Below, piece after piece: positions 10,208 through 24,193 of a stretch of DNA of 64,000 bases. Source of the stretch: Epiperipatus broadwayi (Eukaryota > Onychophora > Udeonychophora > Euonychophora > Peripatidae); NCBI GenBank assembly GCA_028023455.1, contig JAQFVV010006255.1, positions 5,070,501 to 5,134,500 of the forward strand, given 5' to 3'. Both the position numbers and the translations under genes were made by a program. Position 1 is the first letter of the stretch. Every line of letters begins with the position of its first letter. The notes beneath the pieces are model-generated. The model ran no database searches. It saw only the letters and a list, made by a program, of their open reading frames with translations, and was not told where the DNA came from.

Positions 10208-11560
10208 CTAAAATAATCTGGAACTCTTCTATTATTTTTATTATTTAAATGCTTTTACCATTCTTAAGTTTAACTATTAATTACATTTTAGCATTGTTTG
10301 AACTTCTTATAGTCAACTAATAATGCGCTGGTCAAACTCATTATTTGCCTTATATAAAAACAGTTCAACTGTTGGTGAAAAAATCGAACCACTAAACATC
10401 ACATGATCAGTATTTCTTATGCTTGCTAAAGCTAATAAAACTGGCAAAACTTTTTATACAGTAGTGCCACTCAGTGCAAGCCAGAGTAGTCAATGGATGC
10501 AAGAGGTTTAAATATAAAATCTCACCTATTCCCTACTCATCCAATATTCCCAGATTAGTTTCTAGCTTGAGGAGCCTTGGATCTGAGAACACAGCAACTA
10601 GATCTTAAGATCTAATGTGACTCTCCAATAGCCACTTTTTGTCTCTATTTAATACAAAACTATGAGTCTAAAATTGAAACTAATATTTTCAATCCAAGCT
10701 CATTGGCTTATATAGTTATAGATCTGAACTCAATTGGTTCTTTAATGACCATAGCCACCACTATCCTATTAGGCAGGATTGGTATTAACCACTAAACATC
10801 ACATGATCACCATTTCTTATGCTTGCTCATTCTATTAAAGTAGGCAAAACTCTCCATACAGTATATATATATATAGGCTAATGAGCTTGGATTGAAAATA
10901 TTGTTTTCCAATTTTAGACTCCTAGTTTTGTAGTTAAGTAGAGATAAAAAAATGGCTACTGGAGGGTTGTATTAGATTCTAAGATCTAGGTGCAGGGTTC
11001 TCAGATCCAAGGCTCCTCACTGACGAAGGTCACAAGCCAGAAACTAGTCTGGTGATATTGGATGAGTAGGCATTAGATAGGGATTTTATGCACAAACCTT
11101 TTTGCATCCATTGATTATTCTGGATTGCACTCCATAGCTCTACTGTATGGAGAGTTTTGCCTGATTTAAAAAAATTGAAAGTTAACAGAAATTTCATTCA
11201 AAAAATAATGAGTTTGAATTGTTCATTCTTCTTTTTTTATGTTTAGCAAAATAGTTTAGAGAAAAATATGGAACTCTCTTATCTGTTAATCCGACCATGG
11301 CTAGTTTAAGTATAGATAATATATTATCCAGATATTTTTATCTTCCAAATGCTTGTAGCATTCTTAAGTTTTAACTTTAACATTATTTGGCCTTCTTATA
11401 ATCAACGAATAATGCGATGGTCAAACTCATTATTTGCCTTATATAAAAACAATTCAACTATTGGTAAAAGAATTGAAAATTAACAGAAATTTTATACAAA
11501 AAATGAGTTTGAATAATTTATTCTTTTTTATGTTTAGCAAAATAGTTTAGAGAATTTTTT
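10208..11560 (+). repeat. Direct repeat of unknown type, first copy split by family A
   Basis: The run aatgcgctggtcaaactcat and its flanks at 10322 recur at 11409 with few changes (gcgatgg for gcgctgg). The text around gtttagcaaaatagtttagag also recurs, at about 11243 and 11531. The first copy is interrupted between about 10390 and 11166 by a family A element, with an imperfect 11-base duplication (AAAAAATCGAA and AAAAAATTGAA) at its edges. Confidence 0.6.
10391..11165. mobile_element. Family A inverted-arm element, copy 1
   Basis: A minus-oriented arm (10391 to about 10730) faces a plus-oriented arm (about 10890-11165). Shared landmarks are tactcatccaatattccca against its reverse complement near 11050, and the end actgtatggagagttttgcc. 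The plus arm has CTGACGA (11020-11026), a short GGTC/GCC stem and GAAAC (11040-11044). No protein is encoded. By form it resembles a non-autonomous Penelope-type element consisting of little more than two arms. Confidence 0.65.
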
Positions 11561-12198
11561 TTTTACATTTGTGTGTGCAACTTGTTAGATTGATTTTGTG
11601 ATGTTGAATATGTACATATTTTAGTGAATTTTTAAAACTGAATTTTAGCTAACGCTTTTGAACTTTTTAATGAATTCTTGTACAGAAACACTCATTCCGT
11701 TCTATACATGAAGCCTTCGTCCCTGATATATATATATTTTATTTAGCTGTTATATATTTTTTTCTTATTGTTTTTATATATTATTTATGGCACATATTTT
11801 TCATTCAAACCATACTAAAATATTATTTTTACTAAAAAACTGATTAATGTTTCCTTAGCATTTGGTGTCTGGAGAATTCATACAAGCCAAGCACAAAAAT
11901 ACTTGCAAATTTTAATGTAAGCAATGCAGCAAGATAAGCTAAATAGTTAGTATTCATTGGGTTTTTATCTAGTATTGTTTTCTGTGCTTCTTATATTCAA
12001 AGAAATATTCTCTTAAAAATAGTGTTAATAATAGAAATTGAACTAAAAACATGTAAGCAAGTTGAACTCTAATGTCGCATTGGATTGACTGTGCAAATAA
12101 AAATTTTGAAATGGATAAAATCTGAATATATATCAGCTTTTTAAATATGTTTATGCATTTTTAATTCTGTTCCTAAACCTAATATAATTGAAATATAT
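11561..12198. other. AT-rich intron sequence
   Basis: I see nothing recognisable here. Confidence 0.4.
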
Positions 12199-12200
12199 TA

Positions 12201-13290
12201 CACCTGGGTCTCGTTTTACGCGATAGATAGGTTCCTTAGAAAACACGCACAAATGAAATCGCGCAAAAATAGATGTAACTTACATTGAAAAAGGGGGGGT
12301 GTGGTCTGTGCTTTTTCAAAATTCGCGTAAAAGCAAAGCACCAACGTAAAATTACTTTAAAATTCACGCAAAAAAATAAATAATGAAATAAAATATGACT
12401 AATAAAAAATTTCAAATTTGAAAAAAATTGATACAAGACAAACTTTTTTTAACTATAATATTTAATTTTATTCAAAATAATATATTTTTATGCATAATTT
12501 ACAGTACAGTAATTTACATTTTTTTATACACGTTTTAATTATTATCGCTATTTGCGAAAAACACGTTCGTTTGCAAACTGAGGAAATATAACTAGCGCCA
12601 ACTTCACACTCATGTTGTGTCAATGGTTTTCTGGTGACAATGTAATTAGTAATTTATTTGAGACGATGATTTTATTAATTGTTTATGAAACTAACAACTA
12701 AAAATTAAATTCTTATTTTTGTCTTTAATTTTTTAATTTTCAATTCCATTTAAAAATCAAATTTCACATCACATTAATTTCAAGTCGCCAAGTAATTTTT
12801 AATTGTTAATTACAATTAAAAATCAGATTTTAATTTTTAATTATCAAATTTAATTGTGCCCACTGCTATTACTTACCTTTTAAAAATAAACTTGTGGACA
12901 CTAAATGATTAATACTGTAATTGATTACATTCTTTTTTAAAAAGCAAAAACAGAATGTGATTTAAAATGCAAAATTAACACGCACAATGTTTGAACAAAT
13001 TTACATTATAATCTTGTAAAATTTAATGTGTGTATACATAAAATGTGGAAATCATGATTTTAATTTCATTATTGCATAAAATCTTACTATTATAAAGCAC
13101 TGAAAATATTGAAATTACTAAGATGAAAGTCGAATTCCAATAATGTGCTATTACTTTCAATATAACGTAAGTGCGCGAAATTTTTTATTTAAAGTAATAG
13201 CGCATTATTTTAGTTCGACTTCCGGTGAAACATGAATCGCATAACTTCAAAATCGTGTTAAATAAGTCCGCGTAAAAAGAGACCCAGGTG
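12201..13290. mobile_element. Tigger-like (pogo/Tc1-mariner) DNA element, non-autonomous
   Basis: Terminal inverted repeats begin CACCTGGGTCTC and run into TTTTACGCG on both sides (12201-12222 and 13269-13290). TA directly abuts each end, and TATTA lies on both sides, so the target duplication reads as TA or TATTA. Subterminal CGCG/CGCAAAA text resembles vertebrate Tigger ends. The 1.09 kb interior has no long frame, so it is a deletion derivative or large MITE. Confidence 0.8.
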
Positions 13291-13292
13291 TA

Positions 13293-15317
13293 TTACCGAA
13301 TCTTGTTATATGTAAATCTTACTTTTATCCAATTATCATTCCATTTCTTAACAAAAAGTTGGTAATATTTTACTTCCAAAATTTTTTAACTCATAGGTGA
13401 CTATTTTATTATTTTTTCTCTTTCTGTTAGAATATTTTAATATTTCACTATCTCATTACCATTGTACAATTACTATCGTAGTTTTTTTCAATTTCTTCGT
13501 ATTTGGTTTCTATTTTTTCATCATCAGAGTCACTATTCAGTGTGTGTGCTAATATTTAAAAGATATTATTTAGAACTGCTCTAGATCTAACCACCAATAT
13601 CTATCAATTTACAGAAATTCTCAAAACAATCACACATTCCGGTTTTTACACCTACAACCATTATAGTATTTTTTATACATATTACAATGAATGATATCTA
13701 AGAACTGCTTGTCAGCATTGAATTATGTCTAGATTAACAATTCCTTATGTAAAACTTTTTTAAAAAAATGTTTTTCTATGAATAAACATTAAATATTTTG
13801 ATATGGTAACTTATTTTTTATTCTTATTTAATATGCTGATTTTTATATTATCTTCCATCTGTTTATTAAGAATACTTTAATAATTAGTTGTAAAAGGCAA
13901 ATAACCCATCGTTAAAGAAACTTTCTATGTCATGTTATTTCACTTTTAAGAGCCAACATTTTAAGATAATGCAATAATTATTTAAACCACATTTTTTAAT
14001 ATTCTAAAAGGGCTTTCAAATAAAAAAATTTGAATTTCAAATGTACTTTATACTTTTTTATTTTTAATTAAAATTATTAATTATAAAATCATATTGTAGC
14101 CTTGAATGATTTCCTAATGGATTTTTATAGAATTAGCATCCAATGTACATTTTTGGATCAATTTTTTTTTTTAAATATTAAAATTATTATTTAGTTTAAT
14201 AAATGTGTATTTAAGTAATATAGCAATCATAACTTTGAATTTCTAATTTTATTGTAATGCAAATATTTTAAAAAACATAAAAACTATAACTGAACATTTT
14301 ATATCTTTTAAATTAGTCATTATTGCTATGTAATTCTTTTATACTTTTATTTAAAGCCACATTTGTCTTCTAATTGAATTAATCTATGCTGCTCTCATTA
14401 TGAAACAAAATTTTGCAAGATTCTTGAAAGGAGGAAAGTTTTGATGAAATGTTACACAATGAGATAATCTTAAAAATGATTTCTCATTAATGTTTGAAAT
14501 AATATCTTCTTATGAAAAATAACATCTGATTAAATTAGCAATCTGTTATTTTTCCCTAATTTTCTGTCTTAGCACTGGGATCTTGAATTAAGAATTGTTT
14601 TTAAATTTGTTATTCACTATTCTTATTAGAATACTAAAATATTTTTTTTCTTCCCAATCACTTTTTTGTAATACTCCTATAAAACCCAAATTGCATTAAA
14701 TAAATATCAAAACTATTTAATGTTTTTTAATTTTTTTTTTTTCATTGAAATTATATTTGCTAATGAAAATGTTCTTTAGATTGTATTTATTCTTTGCAAA
14801 GTCTTTCTATATTTTTTAATTATTTGACAGTCACAAGATTAGTATATCTTTTTATTTTTGTTTTTAGATTGTATGAAATCTTTAATATACAATATTCTGT
14901 TTTTAATATTCTATCGATCATGTTTGTTGTTGTATTAATTAATTTAATTAGTTTCTTTTTTTTTGGCAGTATTTTTTGTTTATATTGCTTTTTTTTAAAT
15001 AATTAAAAAAAATTATTAAATGTATTCTTATATTTTTTGAAATTTTATTTGACCCAAAAAATATAATTTTTTAAATCTTGTATGTTCAAACTTCACTATC
15101 TTTTTGACATTTTTTTTTTTGCAAAAAAAAATTCTATAACAGATTAATCCTGTTAATTAATTTTACTATCTTCTTTTCATTTTATAGAAATATTTCCTTC
15201 TTATTTTCACATATTTAAACCTTATTATAAATTACTAAATATTTTTTTAATATTTTTCTATATAATGCACTGCAATATATTTGTAACAATTTCAATTGAA
15301 AAATAATAAAATATTGG
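13293..15317. other. AT-rich intron sequence
   Basis: No feature recognised. Open frames here are T-rich and look like chance. Confidence 0.4.
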
Positions 15318-15319
15318 TA

Positions 15320-15752
15320 AAGTTCTATTCACTAATGTTCTTTTTTATTTATTAAAAATGTTCTTTGTATTTTTCTTTTTCAAATCTATCCAAGTAAATG
15401 ATATTAATAATCTCTTTATTTTTTTTTAAAATTAAAGTCGAAACATAATTGTTAAACAGAAGATATATATATATTTGTATTATATTTATATTTTTTTGTT
15501 GAAAAATTCAATTTTTTTAAAAATGGAGGAATATATATGTAATACAAAGTGGAGTTTTCTTTTGATAAAGATTGATATTTATAATTCAATGATGGAACTA
15601 AATATATGAAAGAAATATATATTTTTGGATCATTTTGAATGAAAGTATAAAAGAAATTATTATTATTATTCACTAAGATGGATTTAAAAAAGAAAATCAG
15701 GAAAGATTTTTTAATGTTAATAAATAAAAATGAGCATTAGTGAATAGAACTT
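15320..15752. mobile_element. MITE with TA target duplication
   Basis: AAGTTCTATTCACTAATG at 15320-15337 is mirrored at 15735-15752, with TA on each side (15318-15319 and 15753-15754). Similarity between the ends continues for some 20 bases further with changes. Part of the interior (around 15565-15650, tcaatgatgg through ggatcattttga) resembles 19096-19215, which suggests a second, more decayed copy there. The TA duplication suits a Tc1/mariner relative. Confidence 0.7.
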
Positions 15753-15754
15753 TA

Positions 15755-16850
15755 TTAATTTTTTTTTTTTTTTAGTTTAAATTGATATAAGCATATTGAA
15801 TTATATTGTGTAGCAAAAAGTTTATGTAGTAATTTATAACATTTAAATTTGCGAAAATAGGGTAAATGATTTTTAGAAATGAAAGGGGAAGGTGTAAAAT
15901 AGATTAACAGAATTAATTTGATGTAGAAGTAATTTTTTGAAATGAAGTCTTAAAAAACTAATGAAGTTTGAATATCTGTAGTATAAAAGAAAATTACAAA
16001 AAGGAAATAGAATAAAATGGCTTTAATTAAAATCAAAATAAAATCATCAAAGAGAAGACTTATATACATAATTGATGGGCTTTTTTAATCTGTCAAAAAA
16101 TGTCTATGTAATTTGTTTTTAAATGTAGGAATATATATATATTGTGCCAGGTATTATCAAATGTTCATGCATAAAATCTGCTGTAAAGAACATTATAGCA
16201 GATATACATAAATTTGTATATATTAAGCACAACAAATATATAAATGTGCTACATTAATAATGGAAGTTGTGTCTAAGCATTAAAATACCCACACCCACCA
16301 ATTTAAAGTAACATGAAATTGTCACAGAAATACTGTACACAAGTACACATATACTAAACTCTTGTATTTTTTTTTTATATATATTTTTATGATATGTCAT
16401 TTTATGTATTTTGCTTTTCTCTGAAAAACTCAAATAAAAAAAAGCAAACTTTGTTGACTAAAAAGATCACATGTTGGAACATATTCGTAAAATAAATAAT
16501 TAAAGTAATTGTTCCAACATACTTGTATATATATTTTTTAATTACTTTTCTAAAAACTGTAATTTTAATTTAATCAAAGAATGTTAATTGCTTTGGCAAA
16601 AATCTGACCAAAAACAAAATGTTTGATAACGAATGTTAAAATTAAAATGTTATTTTTTTTTTAGATAAAATAAAATTCTTTTGAATCGATATCTGTAATC
16701 AAGTGGTCTGAGTATTCAAGATGGAAACTAATCATTATATCAAACCCTAAAATGTAGAATTTAATTGGAAAAATAGAAAGGAATGTGTATGATCTAAATG
16801 ATAAGCTAAAATAAAAGGTTTGGCTGATTCATACTTTTCAGGGGGCTACT
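15755..16850. other. AT-rich intron sequence with one small hairpin
   Basis: The run atgttggaaca at 16472 is mirrored by tgttccaacat at 16511-16521, giving a hairpin with a loop of about 28 bases. Nothing else is recognised. Confidence 0.4.
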
Positions 16851-17370
16851 TGAATTGGTTCTTATGAGTAGAATTGATAGGTTTTAGTCAGTGCTATGGG
16901 ATTCAGTTCATTCTTTCTTTGGCATTCATTCTGGCCAAGTCGTTCACTACTTTGGCTCCAGAATTCTTCAATCATCTAGCCACTTAGAGATTAATTTATG
17001 GACTAGACTATTGCTGATATTTTCTAAGAAGAAATCCATTACACAGTTATTTTAAGAACTCTTGTTTTCTTAAGGATTTAATGAACCATTCAAGATAGCA
17101 GATGAACATTTAATAATAATTATTGCATTATACCAGATAGAAAATATGGAGAAATATACCAGAGCTTCCACTAAAATCCAAATTGCCAAGATGTGATTCC
17201 ACTAAAATCCAAATTGCCAAGATGTGATCACGCCAGTTCCAGCAGCCACGATGATGAAAAAAGCTGTCTTGCCTATGCCTGAATGAGATGAAATCCTCAC
17301 TGCACAGCTGTTTGACTTGACGCCCACTTAAAAGCCCAATCAGGAGAAGATGAAGACGCCTCATAAGTTT
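16850..17370 (-). other. Unidentified GC-richer block with a 31-bp tandem duplication
   Basis: The base composition is clearly higher in G+C than the flanks. A 31-bp unit starting TTCCACTAAAATCC occurs twice in tandem (17166-17196 and 17197-17227) with no change. A 78-codon minus-strand frame (17128-17364) crosses it, but I recognise no domain, and the tandem repeat is not a multiple of three. It may be an old SINE or a retrocopy fragment. Confidence 0.35.
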
Positions 17371-17399
17371 CTTTTAAAAATATTTTATTAATATCAAAT

Positions 17400-20300
17400 T
17401 AATTCATTCTGATATTTCCGATAATTAGAAATATATTATTTTTTTTATTATTATTAATCATTTAAAAAAAGAGATAGTTGTCTCTCGCATATATTATAGA
17501 TTGAATTTATGGGATACAGCTTTTACTTTCATTTTTTTATCCCAAATTCTGTTATTTTCAGCAAAGGTTGCAATTAGTTTTTTTTTTTTGTTGCTGTTTG
17601 TTTTTCTTCTTGTTGAAAATTGTCATATGCAAATATACATGTGTATATACGCGCACATACACTTGTAATATTCGTAAATACAACACCTCATGTTGAGTGT
17701 CTAAAAATGTATTTATCCATATATCCTTTTAAGTATTTTTTTATCACTGCGGCACCTTATGATGAGTATCATAGGGGTTTATTCATTGTAAATTTCCTGT
17801 AAGCAAGTTCACTAATAACTTTACATTTAGAATAGTAATGAGTGTATAATTGTGCTGCACGTATATACATGTATAAGAATTTATTGTAAAAGGCAAATAG
17901 ATACAGCACCTCATGTTGAGTGCTATATGGTATCTGAGCTAATGCAACCTTATTGACATGTAAAATACGAAATTAGTGAAATATTTTATAGTGCAAATAT
18001 ATGTACACATAGTTTTTATTATTATTATTATATTTGCTATCAATAAAAAAGGTTTTAAAGTCCTGAGTAGAAATGTATGCCTGTATAACCGAAGATCTCT
18101 TATCTGAAAAATATATATATCAAATCACACAAAGTATAACGTATTTCTACAGGGTAAAAATCTCAGACCACTTCCATTCATTACGAAACATTGTAAATAG
18201 CTCTAGGGATTTATTATTTTCCTTATTCATTTAAAATTGTATTTATATTTTATCTATTTCAATGCATCAAATGTATATACGGGTCAGTGATAATAATTCA
18301 TTTATTTTTTATTATATCATTTTAAGTATGAAATGGTGGTGAGTATCTGGGATTAAATAAATATTTGATCATAATATTAAATTTGTTTCGTTTTCATATT
18401 ATTATTTATTTAAGAAAATGTACTTCTTTCCTTATCAATCACGTACCTATAATAACCATTTAACTTACCCATTGAAGACCCTAGATGTAAAGTGTACTGA
18501 GCTAGCCACACAGGATATCTCTCTACCGGTGTGTTAAATCTTATTCTTATACTCTGCCAAACATATGGTATTGCACATCCTGCAAGGAGAGGGGAAAATT
18601 CATTTTTTATTTTTTTCTAGGAGTGGCACGCAAAAGCTATTTTGTAAATAGACTTTTCAATGATGTGTAGTTACCATAGGTCTTAAACATTCGGGCCTTC
18701 AAGTAAGATATTAATTAAAGGGGTTTTTAATTGGCAGAGTCCTGTCAATTCACTCTTTCTATCAGTTTAGTTGGAAGTACCAATTTATATGAGTACAGAC
18801 AATCGGCTAAATTGGTATCCATTTCTTTCCCTGTTAAATCTTGATCACTTCATGCTCAGTCCAAGATTAGGAGCAGAATTCCGCAGGGAAGTAAGGTCTG
18901 GTACAATATGTACTATTATGAAATGGAGATTACAATTAAATTTGATGCTTTTGAAATTTTAATATAATTTATTAATGGTTGAAATTAATTTTTAGAAATT
19001 TGTTTGGCCTAAATATATATGGGGGGTGTTGTAGTTGTTTTTTTTTGATAGGGATCAAAATAGTTGAAACATCAGTAAAAGAGACATTAATATTTATGAT
19101 TCATTGATAGAAATAACATATGTTTTGAAAGAGATGTTTATATATATTATATTCATAAATTATATTTCTGCATCATTTTGAGGGGGGGGGGGAAGTGATA
19201 AAAATATAAAAGAGATTTCTAAAAAATTGTTTATTAGTTGTCATCAAGATAAGAAACTGGTGTAGTGATTAATGTAATCATGTATTATTAAGCCTATGGA
19301 TCTAATGACAATTTAATTTTGAAAAAATGTAATCTTAATTTATTTATGATTAAAGTGTATTATTGTATTAAATTGAATACTTTTTTTTTTAATAAAAATA
19401 TATTTTCAAATCTATAATTTGTTTTTAATTTCTGATTGTGGTAACTACATATAGTTAAGATATTAAAACTTCTACCGCATATATTGAAAAAACTAGCATT
19501 TTGAATCATTGCCTTATAGTGTTTAACTTGAAAATCTGATAGGTTATGAATTGTAAGATACTATTGCAATTGATAATGCTTTTATTTTTTAAATTGTCAG
19601 ATAAACAAAATGATAATATGTTGTGTTTAATTGTATTTAAAGAATATTCTGTTTACTGTTGTTGTTACTATTTTTTAAAACTTTCATCAAATATATGGTT
19701 TTGGAGATATTAAAGCAATTGTTTCTTTTGCAACTATTCTCTTGTTCAAATTATTTAATTTATAATAAGTTTTTTTAAATAACATGTCTTTAAACCGGCC
19801 AAGACAAAAAGCTATATTATATTTCTATAAGATGTGTAATTAATTTTCATATAGTTTTCATGAAATTTCTAGCTTTAATTCAATTGAAATAATTATAAAA
19901 TATAAAGTCAGTTATTTTTCATTTATCAAGATTTTTAAAGAGAGCAATTTTATTTAAAAGTATATAATGTTTATTATTCTTTATTAAGAAATTAATTTTT
20001 TGAAAGTTAGTCAAAATTTTATTCTCTGCGCTTTTTCTTTTTATGTTGAAGTTTTCAAAAGATTTAATAAATCTTTTTAATAACTTTCTTAAGATACAAC
20101 ATTTTAAAAAAGAAAACAGAATGAATAAAGTAGATTTTTTAATTTAATTATATCATTCATTAATAAAAATATTTATTAAAGTTGCACACTTTAATCATAT
20201 TTTACAATCTTATTTTATTTGAAGACTTAATACATTGTATAATTTTTCTCTATTTTTTTTTCAACTTGTGTAAAATAATTATCAATTTTTTTTTATAATT

Positions 20301-23300
20301 CAATAAAGTATTATAATTCAATATTTTTATATAATAATTTGGTGACCTAATAAAAATATCACAAATTTGCAAATTATGAAAATTGAAATTGTTACTATAT
20401 GATTATTTCATAAACTAAGCTGAATTTAGTATAAACTTCTCTTTATAAAAATTACATGCAACATATTTTTTAATATTTTCAATTAAAATTAAATCTACAA
20501 AATATTTTATTTATAAAATTCTGAAGAATATATTTTACAAAGCAGTTTTCAAAACTAGAAAGTATGGCTAGACTTGAAGGTTATAAAATATTTTAAAAAC
20601 TTGTATATTTTATTTAGTTTTTAATGAAATAAATTTGTTTTCATCTATCAGTTTGATTATGTGTTTCTAGTAAAAAAAAATTTGACAAATTTTCATATGT
20701 TTCATTGAATGAAAATATATATATTTCTGTTAGAACTTTATTTTCATATAGTTATATATGTTAGGTTTTTTGTCCTAAGGTAGATTGGGTTAACTAGGCA
20801 GGAGAGTACTATGACAAGTGATAACACTTCATTGTTAGTGGTACATTGCTATCTTCTTGAACTCCACATTATTAAGATGCATAGTCACAGAAAATGAAAA
20901 ATTATTGATGTCTTGTATGTTAATTGAAATATTCTATTTTTAAAGAAAGTTCTATTTATTTATTTTTTTCCTCGTCCTGTTATTTAGTTTTTTCCAGTTT
21001 AGTTTTCACAATTTTTTGAGAAAAATAAAATTAAAAACAATATGTAATTTTATATTTTTTGTTTCAAAATGCTTGATTTTACAATGTATTATTTCATTAT
21101 ACGTGTATATGATTGCAAACAAAATGCTTCATTTTTCTAAGTAAACATTGCTACAAATGCACTTAGCATAAAACTTCTTCGAAGTTTTCAACAAAATGGA
21201 TTTTTTCATTATTGGATAAGTAAAGAAATAATTTCAGAATATCATTCTTTCTTTTAAAATGTTTAAAAATAGAATTTAAATTTAAATAAATTATAAATAA
21301 GTAATAAATTTTATCACTTCTTTTTTCTTATTTAAACTTATTTATTGCTAACTTAATTTTTATGCATAAGAATCACATACTGTCTTGATTATTTACTATA
21401 AATTTGTGTAAAACATCAAAATAAATTATACAAATCAAAAACATATATAATATAAAACATATCAACAAATATGGAAATTACATTTCTTATAGAAGTATAA
21501 ACAATTAATGTCATTAAATATGGAAATAATATTTCTCAAAACCTAAATTTCATCTTTCATATTTTTTGTTTTTTAAATAAATAAAAAAAGTTTAATATTA
21601 TAAAACCAATTTTTAAAGACATTTTCACAAAATTATTTTAAATTTTATAAATTATATATATAGTACATCTTATTTATTTTAAATTAATTGATAAGAATTT
21701 ACTGTAATTATTTCCTATCCTAATAAGGTATTACTTATATTAATTCAAATCCTGTTCAACAATAAAAACATTCCATACATAATATTTCTATTTGAGAGTA
21801 GGTCTTACTTTATCAATATATATATATAAAGCTTAAAAAATTTTAAGTTTTGTAAATAATGTCTTAAAAAGTAGATTTTATAATATTTACATTTTTTCCT
21901 CTATTTAAAATAAAAGTGAAAATTATAAAAGAAAATTTACATTTTGAACATTTTTTAAAGTTTTAATGTTTTTGATTTGTATATTTTGTTTTTATTTTTG
22001 TATTTCAGATAATTTGTTTAAATATGTTTATATTTGGACAAAGATTATAGTAAATATTTGAAATATTATTATCTACTTCTTATATTTACAAAAATTAATT
22101 TGGTAATAAACAAGTTTTTTTTAAAAAATGATGAATTTATATACTATATTTTAGAAACTACTAAGTTTGAAAAGAAAAAGAAGAAAGAATTTCTGGAATA
22201 TTTTTAAATAACTAAAAGTAATTAATTTTTTATAAGGAAATTTAAATAGCAAACTATTAATGAAAATAAAATATTTTTATAAAAAAGAAAGCAAACTGGA
22301 AAGCACTTTATTTTTGTTCAAATAGTTAATTTAATATTCTGGCTTCCTAGGCTTTTCTGGGTTATTGATATTTTCAAATTAAGTGAACATGTAATAATTT
22401 TTTCCGTCTTATTACAAATCCATTTGTGTTTTTAAAGCATTTATACAATGCTAAAAATTTAAATAAATATATATGCATCTTTAGATATTTATAAACACTT
22501 TATATTAAATTTATTTTTCACAATAGTATAAAATCATTTAAATATATATTTTTATATCATACAAAAAACATGTATTGCCTATTTTTTTATTCTCTCTGCT
22601 TTAAATAAAATGTAAATACTAATGTTGCTGAAACTTTTAATTTTATTAAATATTTTTATATCATAGTGAAAGCAATATTAATACCCCCCCCTCTCTATTT
22701 CTTTATAAAATGCAGGTCAGATTATGGAAACTTTAGTTGTGTAATATGTACTAGTTAATTTTAATTTTTTTTATTTTTAAGATCAACTAACTATAGCCAT
22801 TTTTTTTAACAAAATGTTTTCCCATCAAGTTAAACTTATTTGCAATTAAAATTATTCATGTGACTAAGGTAGAAAAAGTAAGGTTGAGTTCTTCCATCAA
22901 TCAAGCTTATTAATTTATAACTATTGATTGAACATGTTTTTATTTTTTTTAAATTTTAATTTCTAATGTTTATATATTGTAATTTATTTATTGCATTCAT
23001 GTGTTTTGTGTATATTTGTTGAATAAATTATAATGCATGCTAAGATAAAGTCGGGTATTCATGAAACTTCATTTGTCTGGATAATAAAAGTTGCTGAACT
23101 ATAGGAAATCTAATTAATGATATTCTGTCCATAATAAATAAACATGTTTATAAACAAAACTGAGTTTGAAGACATTTTAGAGGGGTGAAAAATTGGTTCG
23201 TTTATTTTTTTAACAAAAGTATATACGTACAGCATTTAAGATTGTCTGTTAATAATTAAATGAAAATGAATTATAGTTTATAAGGAAATCAGAGTAGTAC

Positions 23301-24150
23301 TTTATATATGTATTTCTGAAAATGAATATTTTTATAACCTTACCTGCTTTTTATTTTTCAGCAGTTTTATATATATAAAGGTTACATTTATGATTATTCC
23401 TCTGACTTTTTTTTCTGAATTTTATGGAATGCTGAATATTAAATAAGATTTTTGCAATTAAGTATTTGGGAAAAGCAATAATAAGGAAAAAGGGATTTTT
23501 TTAGGAGAGAAATAAAAATAAATATGTTTTGTTTGCGAAATTAATGTTTATTTTGTAGCAATAAGAAATAAATTAGTAAATAATACTGAAAATATGTATT
23601 TAAGTATTTTAATTAAACAGAGAAATAGTTTTTTATTTGCTAAACATAAGTATCTGCATTTAGATCATAGTTGCTTCAGAAGAAAATATGGATATGGAAG
23701 ATAATTGCAAGAATAAACTAGATAAAAAATGAAGGATAGAATGTTATGAAGAGGAAAAAAGAATAAGAAATTAAAATTATTTTTTTTAGAGCCGGTTACA
23801 TGTGAGTATAGGAAGAGTTTCTTAAGTAGGGATCTGTAAATTTTTTATCTTATATTGTTATTTACAATTATCATTATCTACAATTATTTCTTTTTGTTAA
23901 ACATCAATTTGATATTCCTAATCAAGATGTTATAATACCTATTATCCATTTTCCATAGTGGTGTGATAAATATTTTTTTGCACTATGCATTCTTTTGTAC
24001 TAAACGTCCTATAGAATAAATTTATAGTAGAAGCCTATGTTAGAATTTTAATCCACAAAAATATAGTAATGAATAAGTATTGGTTCATTTTTGCATATAA
24101 ATATTGTATTATTGTTAGAATTACTTCTTTTTCTGATACTTTAGTTAATG
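17400..24150. other. Long AT-rich intron stretch
   Basis: There is no gene-like sequence here. A decayed relative of the MITE interior lies at about 19010-19215, with a G10 run at 19183. A GC-richer patch at 20765-20880 (with ggtagattgggttaactagg) is unexplained. The rest is low-complexity A/T. Confidence 0.4.
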
Positions 24151-24193
24151 AATATAAATTATTAACAGTATGTGTATATTTTTTTATTTTCAG

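Larger units (their letters stand above)
5560..24193 (+). other. Intron 1 of the ENTR1-like gene (18.6 kb)
   Basis: It begins with GTAGGA and ends with a pyrimidine-rich tract and CAG. The phases agree: exon 1 leaves one base and exon 2 supplies two. The intron holds many transposon relics listed separately. I saw no further convincing exon in it, though a small one could be missed. Confidence 0.65.

Noticed and set aside
14794-15006. 70-codon hydrophobic frame as a membrane protein gene
   Set aside because: It is made of T-rich low-complexity DNA, without a start context or any conserved feature.
18490-18545. tRNA-like ggctagctcagta on the minus strand
   Set aside because: The matching T arm is missing and no stems form. 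Perhaps a worn SINE fragment, but not supportable.
23660-23760. Acidic open run (ASEENMDMEDNCKNKL) after a tttag acceptor, upstream of exon 2
   Set aside because: There is no usable donor, and exon 1 and exon 2 already join in phase without it.
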